From: Cystobasidium ongulense
Lineage: Eukaryota > Basidiomycota > Cystobasidiomycetes > Cystobasidiales > Cystobasidiaceae
Assembly (NCBI GenBank): GCA_022835595.1
Contig: BQUP01000004.1
Coordinates: forward strand, 186,001-250,000
Direction of reading: 5' to 3'
DNA length: 64,000 nt
The position numbers and the translations under genes are program-made. Under the pieces are notes generated by a model. That model had not been told where the DNA came from, ran no database searches, and saw only the letters and a program-made list of their open reading frames with translations. Each line of letters opens with the position of its first letter. The stretch's first letter is position 1. Below are positions 10,432 to 21,156 of the stretch, piece by piece.

Positions 10432-12077
10432 TTAACGCTGGTATTGTCCACCGCCACCATTCCTGTCGTTACACAATTCGTTGCGCGAAATCAGTAACAT
10501 TCCATGTAGGACTAGGAACGTTTCACATACCCATTCTTCTGGTCTCGGTTGGTATTCTATCAAACCTCTGCCTAGCCTGCTCAACGAATGAAGTATCCTC
10601 AGCATCTACCAACACGTCGCCTTCTCTCTCGCGCATCAACTTACCAAGCTTTCGTTACTTCAGCTCCTGGCAATCCTAGTACTAGCAAAAGCCAAAATCG
10701 CCCAAGCCAGCCTCCGACTTTCTTGCCAGTGACGCGTGTGAAGATCTGCTCGCCCGCAAGACCTAAACCTTGTGTCATAAAGAAGCGCATTGAAGGTAGC
10801 CGTCTATCGAGAGGCGATTCTGAAGTGGCGGTGTACAGAGCTGCGAGTTATTCCAGAACGCGTAAAATCAATGTTACTTCTTACAGAAGCAAACTTGACG
10901 GTACGTACCAATTTCATGCAGTATACCAGAAGCCGCGAATGCGCCTAGAACACCGAAAAGACTCGATACATCTGTGCCCAGCCATTTTGTCATGTGCTGC
11001 GCTGGCTTGAATCCAGTGACGATAAATTCACGTCTTAGGATACTACGTTGTACTATCGAGTCAGCTTTGACATATTTCCTGGACGCTTTCCAGACTTACC
11101 TATGCCATCGATAAGTCCACCAATCAGCAAGACTGTCAGATCGCAAGGGATTCTGCAGTAACGGAGGCCATGTACGTGCATCAAACGGTGCCAGTTTCAG
11201 GCTTTTTGGTAGTAGCTTGATAGCTATTGCGTGCAAGAGATACGCAGCGATAGCTACTTCCGTGTAAGCTAGATCTAGAAAATTCCAGACTGCCGCGCCA
11301 AAAACAATGGCTACCACGATATCAGACACATAGGAGCCAGCTAGAAAATCCGGTACTCCCAGACCTTGAAGGAAGTTGTGGGTTTCTTGTGGGAATCTGC
11401 TGTATTGTATTGCAGAGATCGAACATACGAGTAGAATGTGCGCGCGTAAATGGACCAACAAGGCGCTTTGAAGAAACCCGTCTTGAGGCAGAGGTGCAGG
11501 TATTAGAGACCCTTTGATGCCCCAATTCCACCCGAAACCTCGATGGCTAGTCATGAGGAAGATCGTATCTCGTAACGCTTGCCAACTGAATAGCGGTGGC
11601 GGCTGGTCTTGCGTGCTTTTTGCTTGATATTTAGCTTTGGCGTTGCGAGCATGGCTGCTCCGATAGGCTTCATCATAGCCGATCCACTTGTATCTGTCTC
11701 GCATGAATCCTAGCTCGATAGCTTTGGCTACTCCTACTGGAAAAGCTACATTCTTGATGAAGTTGAATCTGTGGCGTTAGATGGTAGAATGGGCAGGATG
11801 AATATCGACGTTCACTGCAGCAAGTCCAGCAAAGATGTGCCTACGCTCTAAAAGGTATGCGAGGTTCGAAGTCATACAGAGTGATCTTGTACGCGTAGTA
11901 GATGCCAACTGGAACCAGAGCCTTGCGTAGTAAACGAGTTGCGTCGGTCTGATGGACGACCAGCAGCCATCCTTGCAGAAAGAGCGGAATGACTAGAGCG
12001 AGAGCTCGCACGCTTGGGAGGTGCGGCAGAGCGACATCGCGGACCAGGTGAGATACAGCAGGCGCAATGTCCTGCAT
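10432..12077 (-). CDS. Wax-synthase-like membrane-bound O-acyltransferase (MBOAT_2 type)
   Basis: Five exons (12077-11845, 11768-11100, 11042-10909, 10840-10645, 10576-10432) join exactly to 458 residues. The protein is very hydrophobic with many membrane helices, e.g. ALALVIPLFLQGWLLVV near the start and VLGAFAASGILHE later. Family landmarks are the RSDSLADWWTYRWH block, then ILRREFIVTGF. The histidine in GILHE is the expected catalytic residue. MRFFMTQGLGLAGEQIF and GWLGRFWLLLVLGLP follow. Such enzymes in the ER membrane move acyl groups from acyl-CoA to an alcohol or a secondary-metabolite hydroxyl. The C-terminus is unusual: a Gly run, GGGGQYQR. There is no biosynthetic cluster around it, so the substrate is open (wax ester, sterol or other). 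Confidence 0.85.
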
Positions 12078-12789
12078 GTCAGCTTGCGGACCGCTTGATG
12101 GTGATGAGGAAGCAACTTGTTCGTCAACGTGGTCGTTTTGTCGTGGCTATTCTCGATCACGTCCAGATGCACACAGCTCGCTGCAGCGTGCAAAGAGCGA
12201 CCGCAGTACTCCGTAGAGTGGGAGGGAATCTGCAAAACGCTTGCTATGCATGCTTGCTACTTTCACAGAAAGCTACAAGACGCCCACAGGGCCGGTCACG
12301 TGCTTTTGAGCCGATGGAATGTCGGCATACAGATTGTACCAGTAATAGGCTTGCTTAGCTGAACTGCGCATTTTGGTCAGAGGTCAGTCATTTCTAAACA
12401 GTAGAGACGACTGCACACGTTGAAGGCCTTGTCAGTTGGACAAGACGATCGGGTAGCTCGGCTCTGCTGTCTATGCCTTCCTACTTTTTGCTATTCTGTC
12501 AATACACCTATCAAGCATTTTGTACTTGGCCACAGATGTGAAGACTCTGGCTACACAAGTATCGTATCGTAACATAAGAAGGTCCTCCCGTCCACCCGCA
12601 AGCTATGCGCAGGCATCGCGACCAAGTATTTGGGCGGAAAGCTCGTTGCATGGATAAAGGGTGCACGGTATTTGTATCAATGGAGCAGTCTTCATCTGAG
12701 AGGCTTCGTTTTCTCTTCAGTACTTACACTTAACAGTCATATCAGATCTAGCTCACGATCTTCTGCTCTGCCATCTCCGAGTAGCCTAC
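12078..12789. other. Divergent promoter region between the acyltransferase and glucanase genes
   Basis: About 0.7 kb of DNA without convincing coding signal lies between starts at 12077 (-) and 12790 (+). It contains a CACGTG hexamer at 12297-12302 (GGTCACGTGC). CT/AG-rich 5' leader sequence lies just before 12790. Confidence 0.6.
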
Positions 12790-14485
12790 ATGAAGTGGAA
12801 GAGAAGCAGCGCCGTCGCGGCAGTCGCCTTTGTGTGCACTGTTGCGAATGTCCATGGGTCAGCCTTCAATTATGGTACAGACAAGATACGAGGCGTCAGT
12901 CTGGGTGGATGGCTACTGCTTGAGCCTTTCATCACACCCAGCATCTTCACGGCAACCGGCGATCCGAAGGTAGTGGATGAATACACCTACGGCACCAAAT
13001 ACGGAAGTGCAGAAGCGGGCCGCAGACTCAAAAACCACTGGTTAGTCCACCTCATCTACTTCTTTTGCGAACATGATTGAGCTGAACAAATGCCACGTGC
13101 TACAGGGACACCTTCATCACCGAAGCCGATATCATCAAGATCAAATCCTACGGTCTCAACCATGTCCGTGTTCCAATTGGCTTTTGGTCAATTCGCAAGG
13201 AAGCTAACGAACCATATCCGGTCGGAGCTTATCCCTATGTGAAGAAGGCTGTTGTATGGTCCAAGAAGCACGGCCTTAAAGTTCTCCTCGACCTCCACGG
13301 CGTTCCCGGAAGCCAGAACGGCTTTGACAAGTAAGGCGTGCTATAGGCTGGTAGAACCCGCACTGAAGTCTTTACAAAGTAGCTAAACCTTTTTCGCCCT
13401 CATCTTCTGGTATTTCTGCAGCTCTGGACGCAGAGGCGGAATGGACTGGTACAAGGACTTCAATCATGTCCGCAGAACCCGGGAGGTACTGAAAGTACTC
13501 ATCGACGATTTCATCGTCAATCCAAATTACCGAGATGTCGTCACCTCTATCCAGCCTGTGAATGAGCCCGCTAGCTTCCAAAATCAGGACATCATGCCGG
13601 TCCTGAAACAATATTACTATGACGCTTACGGAGCATTGAGGTACCCTTTTGGAAATTCCAGTCAGGTTGACACTTTGCTCAGGTGAGGGAGGCCACGAAG
13701 TATCGATAAGACAAGCTTCACTGACCAAGTTTTGCAGTTTATCCGATGCGTTTCTAGATCCTACTACTTACTGGCAAGGGTTCATGCCATGGAACAGCGG
13801 CGCCCGCTGGTCGGGCGTCGCCCTCGATACACACCCTTACACTATATTCTCCGACTACGAGGCACGGTACACTTATCAGCAGCGTATCGATGTCACTTGC
13901 CAGAAGGTTGGCCTCATGACTCAAGGATCGCTTTGGACTTACGCGGGCGAATGGAGCCCTGCTACCACCGATTGCGCAGGAAGTACAAGTGTCGCACCAG
14001 CCGCTATTGGGTCGTTTTATGACGGTACCCATCCTGCCGGCAAGAGAGTCGGTAGCTGTGAACCTTGGACCGGCAGTGGTGCAAAATTTTCGCCGGCTTT
14101 CAAGACTTTCTTACGCCAGTATTGGGAGGTAGGTGCCCAAAGACACCTTGTCGCTCTTCAAGGTAGTCCTCATAGCTTACGACTCTCCTCTCTCTGCTCC
14201 CGTCAGACTCAAGTGAACGTTTACGAAAAGGGCATTGGTTGGATCATGTGGACTTGGAAGATGGAAGCGGCTGACGAATGGTCGTATGCTAAGGGAGTCG
14301 AGTATGGATGGATACCCTCCAACCCAACTGAGCGGAAATATCCAGATCTCTGCAAGACTCGACTGTCCGCGAGTAGGAAACTGCTGAAGCGTGGCCAGAT
14401 GCAGCATGGAGGTGAGTCGCTCAATGCTATTCGTATACCGGATGCACGCTTACGTGTCATCACTGTAGGACCGGCTCATGCTTAG
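12790..14485 (+). CDS. Exo-1,3-beta-glucanase, GH5 family, secreted (copy 1)
   Basis: Five exons (12790-13040, 13106-13330, 13422-13682, 13738-14128, 14207-14485) give 468 residues. An N-terminal signal peptide (MKWKRSSAVAAVAFVCTVAN, cleavage expected after VHG) precedes the GH5 subfamily-9 signature [14 protein letters not shown]. The acid/base Glu is in QPVNEPASF, and the nucleophile Glu is in WTYAGEWSPAT. The enzyme trims glucose from the ends of cell-wall 1,3-beta-glucan outside the cell. The last exon contains GGAGGTGAGTCGC at about 14408. If that is a splice site, a short alternative end is made (joining after the AG at 14485 gives a tail ending NIPG). The read-through end at 14485 is given here. 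It is a tandem paralogue of the next gene with all four introns in the same places. Confidence 0.9.
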
Positions 14486-15267
14486 ACAATACAACCCTCA
14501 CGCAAAATATACCCGGCTGACTTATTCGCATCGTTCTGACTGCTCGCGCTGGGCGTCTTCGATATTTGTAACAGTAACACATGTCCTAGTCTCTGAATAT
14601 CAAAGTACACCAGTAGAGCTAGCCTTTACTACAGAAAGCTCTGCCGACCAGCTCGACTGTGGTAAAGTGGGATCATGTGATTTTATGATTTGTTACTGGT
14701 CAGCATATTTGCTACGCCAGATGTCAAGCTGATGCCTCCTTTCGACTGGTTCGTTACTGTATCTATACTAGCAGCGACTGGCTCGGTAGCGCAGAGGAGA
14801 GGCCAAGCGTTCACATGTTCGAAGAGCCTGTTAACGCACAACACCGTACCTATTGCCGCAATTTCCGTCGGAGCAAACATTGGCTTGTAGGATTCAGAAA
14901 TTCAAGAGCATCGCATCGACGCATTGTTCTCTTGCCTGTCAATCTCCAGGAATGCCGGACTACAGGCCCCTTCCATGAACCTTAATGATCCCGTCCGTTG
15001 TCCACTCCGCCGCAATAATTCAAAGGCATGTTGATTGCGAACCCTGCAGTTCTCGGCCGATCATCCGAATAATACAATCAATAATGCAAAAGAATGCAAA
15101 GAAGTTGACTTGCAAGGCAGCTTGGCCAGCAGAATGCAAGACCTGGTCCTTCCTGCTCCTGCTTACCTTTCGCGTACTCAGACGAAGCTGCATCAAGACA
15201 AGATTGCTGAGGAAAGCCTCAAGACGGCCCATCGCCTTGAGAAAGTCGCCACTGGAGCTCCTGCAAG
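14486..15267. other. Spacer between the two tandem glucanase genes
   Basis: About 0.78 kb lies between the paired GH5 genes. It should contain the terminator of copy 1 and the promoter of copy 2. No coding or RNA feature is recognised. Short frames on both strands look random, and I could not align the spacer with the upstream region of copy 1 by eye. Confidence 0.55.
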
Positions 15268-17234
15268 ATGCCTTTCGAAAAGAGCAGTCTCTTCGCTACC
15301 TTCGCACTTCTACTCATCCAAGCTCTTTCGGCTCAGGCACTTGCTTTTGACTATGGCAATACCAAGATTCGCGGCGTCAGTCTGGGTGGTTGGCTTCTGC
15401 TCGAACCTTTCCTCACTCCAAGCATCTTCCTAGCTACCAACGATCAAAACGTGGTAGACGAGTACACTTATGGGCAAAAGTACGGATCAGCTGGAGCCGC
15501 TGCACGACTCAAGAATCACTGGTGAGCTTCTATATGCCATGCTTCTCAGAAGATCTGTCTCTGACACCGAATAACGCTTGACAGGGATACGTTCATTACT
15601 GAGAACGATATTGCTACGATCAAATCGTATGGGCTCAATCACGTGCGCATCCCCATAGGACATTGGTCCTTGAACAAGAACTCGACAGAACCATACCCCG
15701 TTGGCGCTTATCCCTACCTCAAGAAAGCCGTTGGGTGGTGTCAGAAATATGGTCTCAAGGTCGTACTGGATCTGCATGGTGCGCCTGGAAGTCAGAATGG
15801 CTTTGACAAGTAAGGAAGCCCAAGAACTTACAGGTAGACTCGAATAACAACTGATGCGCTGGGAATAGTTCTGGAAGAAGAGGTCCTATAGCATGGCATA
15901 CAAGTCCCATTAACGTGCAGCGTACCCAGCAGGCATTGAAAATCCTCATTGACGACTTTGTCGTGAATCCTACGTATCAGGACACTGTCACATCAATTGA
16001 AGCGCTCAATGAGCCTGGCGGCTTTATTGGTGGCAATATTCTGGATGTAACCAAGCAGTATTATTATGACAGCTACGGAGCGCTTCGTTGGCCATATGGG
16101 ACGTCTAAGCAGGCCGATACACTTCTCAGGTCAGTGAAGCTGCAATTAGCATCAACAGCAAGAAGGCTGACCACATCAATTCAGTCTGCACGATGCATTC
16201 CAGGATCCTGCCACTTACTGGCAAGGCTTTATGCCTAGTTCTGGGTGGTCCAATGTCGCTCTCGATACCCACTACTACTCCATCTTCACGGAAGATCAAC
16301 TCCGATGGACGGGTCAGCAACGGATAGACGGCATTTGCGCTTTCACGAAATCGATGAATGGTGCTTCCCTCTGGGTGTATGCTGGAGAATGGACACCGGC
16401 TATTACGGACTGTGCGGGCAGCAAGACTATTCTTGGTGCAAGAGGATCCTCAATGTACGATGGTACTGCAGCGGGTTCCACGGCGATTGGCAGTTGTACA
16501 AATATGACAGGGAGTGGTGCCAACTTTTCTAATGAAATGAAAGTCCTTATGCGACAATACTGGGAGGTAAACATCGTAACATAGTACTCTCTATCCGTAT
16601 CTCCTGACTGAAGCATTCATCTCCACAGACCCAGGCAAATGTCTATGAAAAAGGGATTGGATGGATACAATGGACTTGGAAGACGGAAAGACCAGACGAG
16701 TGGAGTTACCAGAAGGGCGTAGAGTATGGTTGGATCCCAAAGAATCCAGCGGAGAGGAAGTATGGAGATCTGTGTAAGACGAGACTGCCCCCCACTACAA
16801 CGAGCACACGCACAAGCAGTACCTCGACCAGCTCAACCACCTCTAGATCGACGACAACCAGTACCACCCCTTTAACAACTACCAGAGTCACGACTACTAC
16901 TACTACTACTACTACTAAGCCTAGCAGTACAACAAAGGCTACCAGTACGACCAAGCCAAACACTACCAGCAAGGCAACGACTACAAGCAAGCCAATAAGT
17001 ACTACCAAACCGACCACTTCTACTACCAAACCAGCAACTACCAGCCGGCCGGCGACTACCATCAAGACTACAACAGCATCTCCTACGTCCAAAAGCACGA
17101 CTCCCACAACACCCATCCCCACAACGACAGTTGGACTTGCGAAAGGGCGCGGACCAGCCTTGATACCTAGCACAACGAGTGCACCTACAAAAACGCCAAC
17201 GCCTATATTGGCTAAAAATCGAGGCAGTCGTTAA
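15268..17234 (+). CDS. Exo-1,3-beta-glucanase, GH5 family, with Ser/Thr-rich tail (copy 2)
   Basis: Five exons (15268-15521, 15585-15809, 15869-16129, 16185-16566, 16629-17234) give 575 residues. Signal peptide: [20 protein letters not shown], cleavage near AQALA. The GH5 landmarks match copy 1: [14 protein letters not shown], the acid/base Glu in EALNEPGGF, and the nucleophile Glu in [11 protein letters not shown]. Unlike copy 1, it continues after [10 protein letters not shown] into about 150 residues that are mostly Thr, Ser, Pro and Lys. This looks like an O-glycosylated stalk that would hold the enzyme in the wall. There is no hydrophobic GPI tail (it ends in LAKNRGSR), so wall retention would rely on the stalk. 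Exons 2 and 3 have the same lengths as in copy 1, and all introns are in the same phase. Confidence 0.92.
16891..16917 (+). repeat. ACT microsatellite encoding polythreonine
   Basis: A run of nine ACT triplets codes for consecutive Thr in the stalk of glucanase copy 2. The whole stretch from about 16790 to 17140 is a degenerate Thr/Ser/Lys/Pro repeat (units like STTKP and TTSKP). Confidence 0.88.
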
Positions 17235-17532
17235 GTATCCGGAACTCAGGAGGTGTACATATAGAGGAAAGGTGCAATTTCATGCATTGCATTGTCTGGT
17301 CTTGAAGTGACCGGTAGTAACAAGAGAATAGTCAGGTTTCAAATGCCAGGAATTTTGACGTTAAGTTGACTGTGCCGTCCAAAGAGTTGTCAACCTATTA
17401 GAGACCAGTCACATCTCGAAGGTTCGAGTGAGAAGAATTACAGAAGTGCCTGCCTTTACAACCAGGTCCCAGTTAAAAAGGCGTGATCGGCTGGACGTGC
17501 TGGTCTCTGCCTTGTCCGAACTCACAAAAACG

Positions 17533-19233
17533 ATGAAGAAGTCAGCGAGTTCTCTCGTGCAGCAGGCACGAGCTTTTGCTCGGCCATCAGCAAGAGCTGG
17601 GCAGTTATGGCAGATGTCGCAAGCCCGGTCAATGTCCGCTGTTGCAGCCGCCCACGCGAAGCCAGTCGACGGCTTCTCCGGAGCAGTCGGCAATACACCT
17701 CTAGTGAGCAGCCTGCTCAAAAGCGCCTGCTTCATACACAGATGTCTGAGATACGTTGCTGCTTTACTTTCAGATCCGACTCAAGGGACTTTCGGAAGAG
17801 ACTGGTTGTGTGATCATGGGAAAGGTGTGCCTGGCCCAGCTGCATGTAAATAGATCTGAAATGCTAATGACATTCACACAGGCGGAGTTCATGAACCCAG
17901 GAGGATCTGTGAAGGATAGAGCAGCTCTCTGGGTGGTCAAAGATGCCGAAGCGAAAGGTGAGCTGGTGGCGTGCAACACATTGGCATAAAAGTTCCAATT
18001 CTTAACCCTGCTTACTACAGGCAAAATTAGACCAGGCGGCACCATTGTAGAAGGTACCGCTGGTAACACCGGTATCGGTAGGCTCTCTTTTGGCATGTTT
18101 TGGTGGGCCAAGTTGACTGGCTCTCCCAATCTCAGGTCTTGCCCATGTCTGCCGATCTCGAGGCTATAAATGCGTGATCTACATGCCCAATGTAGGTTAC
18201 CAATGCTTCATAGGGTCCATTGTAGTGCTAAATCATATCGATGTCGCAGACTCAAAGTCAAGAAAAGATAGATCTGCTGAGAATGCTCGGGGCCGAAGTG
18301 CATCCCGTACCAGGTAAGAAACGCAGTGTTGCAATTTTCAGGCTTACACTGACACGCACACTTCGATAGCTGTCGCATACGACAATCCTGAAAATTACAA
18401 TCACCGTAAGCTTGAAAGCTTTCTCATCGCACCCTGCTTAGTCACTTATTCTTTTCCATAACAGAGGCAAAACGGCATGCAGAGAGACTCGAGAACGCCT
18501 ACTGGACCGATCAATTCGACAACATCGCCAATAGACAAGCCCATATTGACAGTACAGGCCCCGAGATCTGGTCACAGACCGACAACGGCAAAAACCTCGA
18601 TGGATTCACCTGTGCGACCGGTACAGGCGGTACCTTGGCTGGTACGACACGCTTCCTCAAGGAAGCGAGCAACGGAAGGGTCAAATGCTTCCTGGCTGAT
18701 CCTCCTGGATCGGTGCTTTTCGGACACGTTCAATCGGGCTTCAAGGAGCTAGGTGACAGAAGTGGCAGCTCAATTACAGAAGGTGGGCTCAAACGTACCG
18801 AGACGTCCTGCTGTGTGTGCGGCTGACAGATTCCCGCCGGATAGGTATCGGTCAAGGACGTGTGACACGCAATTTACAGCCAGATATCCACCTTATCGAT
18901 GAGTAAGTCATCGCTACACCGTTCGACGCTTTGCCGATTGTAGCTGATTTGAGTTCGTGAAGTTCTATGTATATACCAGACGAAGCCACAATCAACATGG
19001 TGTACCGCATGCTTGACGAAGAAGGTTTATACATTGGAGCATCTTCTGCCCTCAACGTAGTCGCTGCTGTGCAGATGGCAAGAATGCTTGGACCCAAGAG
19101 CAAGGTAGTGACTATCATTTGTGACGGCGCATACAGATATCAAAACAGGCTCTTCAGCAAGAAATGGCTAGCCCAGAAGGGACTGTGGGAAGCTTTGACA
19201 CCGAATCTACGGAAGTATGCCGTGTTGGATTAA
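17533..19233 (+). CDS. Mitochondrial cysteine synthase (O-acetylserine sulfhydrylase-like, PLP-dependent)
   Basis: Ten exons (17533-17703, 17774-17824, 17882-17957, 18021-18077, 18136-18191, 18250-18313, 18370-18405, 18465-18782, 18845-18902, 18963-19233) join without a break to 385 residues. The N-terminus, [18 protein letters not shown], is Arg/Ser-rich without acidic residues, as in mitochondrial presequences. Fold-type II PLP features are clear: the Schiff-base Lys in [11 protein letters not shown], the substrate loop EGTAGNTGI, and the phosphate-binding Gly loop [12 protein letters not shown] cysteine-synthase C-terminal block, [16 protein letters not shown], follows. The enzyme joins sulfide with O-acetylserine to make cysteine. 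Several exons are 36-76 nt, very small for this fungus. No heme or CBS regulatory domain is present, so it is not a cystathionine beta-synthase. Confidence 0.92.
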
Positions 19234-19494
19234 TAGGCGAATAGTAAACCGAGGTCAGCTACAGTTGTGGTATAGCTATGTGGATACCCACCGTGAAATT
19301 GAGACAACCATGATACAAGGGACTACTTGAGAATACTATACTGTCAATACTGGTTGAATACAATATTAAGGTATATCAGAATCTCTGACGACTGGCTCAA
19401 AGCGGTTCGTGCTACGGTTTCAAGGCGCATGCTACAGCTTGCACTTATTGTGCTGTTCATGATCAAGGGATGCTTATGCTCGATAATTAGCCTT

Positions 19495-20868
19495 CTACAG
19501 GAAATAGTCGGGTTGCTGTAGATAGTAACATTAGCGGACGTAACGGCAAGGGAGACGCGTGAATCCAGCTCACTCTGACAATGCCGCTTTGCTGTTGTGC
19601 GGCTTGCTCTTTCGGTCCATCACGCTCATTCTCTGGCGCGGCATCGAACACATTAAAGTGTTTTGTGCCACCTGGACCAACTTCTAGTATACTGGCCATA
19701 TTACCACATCTATAGCAGTAATTTGGCGCTGACCAGACTGTCGATAACCGGTCATCGTACATCACGCTGAAACCTTCCATGCACAATTGATGCGCTCGAA
19801 GAATATGATTCATATTGTTCACCTCGAGGAACTTCTTCACCACTTGGGCGCCAAATGTATATCCTGCACCTCGCGGTGAGATTGCAAACTCTTCTTTATC
19901 TGGATCAGGATCTGACCATACTAGATCTGCCATCGGTCCTTCGTGAGGTATCTCTGCGGATTACAAACGTCAGTATATGATATAGACGATACAAAAAGCG
20001 ACACACCTCGGAAGCGATCTATGATTTTTATTTGGTCTATCCCATGGACTGATGGTGACAACCCGCCGTGCACGCAAAATATCTTGTCGTCGATGACAGC
20101 GCTTAATGTCAAAAAGTCGAACATATCCGTAAAGTAGTTCCAAACATTCGCTGATCCGTATTTCCGCGTACATTCGGTATAGAAACCATATGTCTGTGTT
20201 ACCGCTCTGCTCTCGTGATTCCCTCGTATTAACTGGACTCGATCCGGATAACGTAGCTTGAGACACGTGAGCAGCGATATTGTCTCGACACTAAATAGGC
20301 CTCGGTCGACGTAGTCACCTGGGTAATCGTACAAAGCACAACCGTCAGTACTGCGCAGGTCTATACGGTCGCAATTGTACGCTAGCTCGCTCACCGAGAA
20401 AGAGGTAATTTGTATGAGGACAATAGCCACCTATCCGGAATATCTCGATGAGGTCGTAGAATTGGCTGTGAAGAGAGATCAGCGACAGCTTTGACATGAA
20501 ATCGACTGCTTCCGTCCTCAGCTCACCCATGAATGTCACCGACCACTGTGACTGGCGCTGATATATGGACTACATTGCTCTCTCGCATGAGCAATCTGCG
20601 GGTAGGACCTATGCAATCAGTATCTTTTGACGAGCAACACACCACGTTCAACGGCAGGAGGTGTGACGCACTCTTTTGTCTTTTCGCATATCTCCTTGAT
20701 GAGTGCTTCTCCCAGCAATTGCTTTTGCGCCAGTGTTGCAATGCATCTGCAATGGAAGCATCTTGTCAATGCACGAGGCCAGCTTGTTGGCGGACGCAAT
20801 ACAGCGTGGCAGCGACCGGCTTACGTGTCAAGGTCGAACTTGGTGTGCGTCGCCTCTGGAGCAGCCAT
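19495..20868 (-). CDS. ppg1: PP2A-like Ser/Thr protein phosphatase catalytic subunit (Ppg1/PP4/PP6 group)
   Basis: Seven exons (20868-20825, 20746-20672, 20595-20527, 20465-20395, 20318-20007, 19953-19574, 19515-19495) give 323 residues. All metal-binding motifs of the PPP family are present: [28 protein letters not shown] and [11 protein letters not shown]. The last exon is only 21 nt and codes QPDYFL plus stop. This restores the Tyr-Phe-Leu C-terminus that is carboxymethylated in PP2A relatives and strongly supports the model. The N-terminus is [14 protein letters not shown], then [14 protein letters not shown]. The block [20 protein letters not shown] resembles Ppg1 more than PP2A itself, but PP4 or PP6 cannot be excluded by eye. 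It is divergent from the inositol phosphatase gene to its right. Confidence 0.85.
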
Positions 20869-20961
20869 GCTGCTGCCTGTGTCCTGCTCCTCCCGCTACG
20901 TTGTGTCGCTTCCTTGCGCCCGAAAGTCTGACTTCCCAATCGTTTGCAGTGTCTTCGCTTG

Positions 20962-21156
20962 CTATGGCGCAAGAACAGCAAGCCTGATCTGCGTGTGGGG
21001 ATGGTGTGTGTAATAGTCTGAAGAGTGTCCTTGACGTGTTGATGGACTGGCAAGAGGTGAAGACTCGAGAACAGCCAGCAGTCTTGACGCTTCTTCCATC
21101 TCCGCCACTGCAGCTTCCAGCTTGTGCTCCATCCAATTCGCATGCATCCATGACAT
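20962..21156 (-). CDS. Small open reading frame upstream of the phosphatase gene, unknown
   Basis: A 64-residue frame begins MSWMHANWMEHKLEAAVAEM and ends TQIRLAVLAP. Its first half is amphipathic, charged and helix-like. It sits on the same strand as the PP2A-like gene and ends about 90 bp before that gene's ATG. It could therefore be an upstream ORF in its leader, a small separate gene, or chance. Its start overlaps the proposed start of the 5-phosphatase on the other strand. No family is recognised. Confidence 0.25.
   Translation of the reverse strand: MSWMHANWMEHKLEAAVAEMEEASRLLAVLESSPLASPSTRQGHSSDYYTHHPHTQIRLAVLAP

Noticed and set aside
16706-17173. 155-codon minus-strand frame rich in Val, resembling a membrane protein
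   Set aside because: It is the complement of the Thr/Ser stalk of glucanase copy 2; ACN codons read backward as GTN/NGT give Val-rich sequence.
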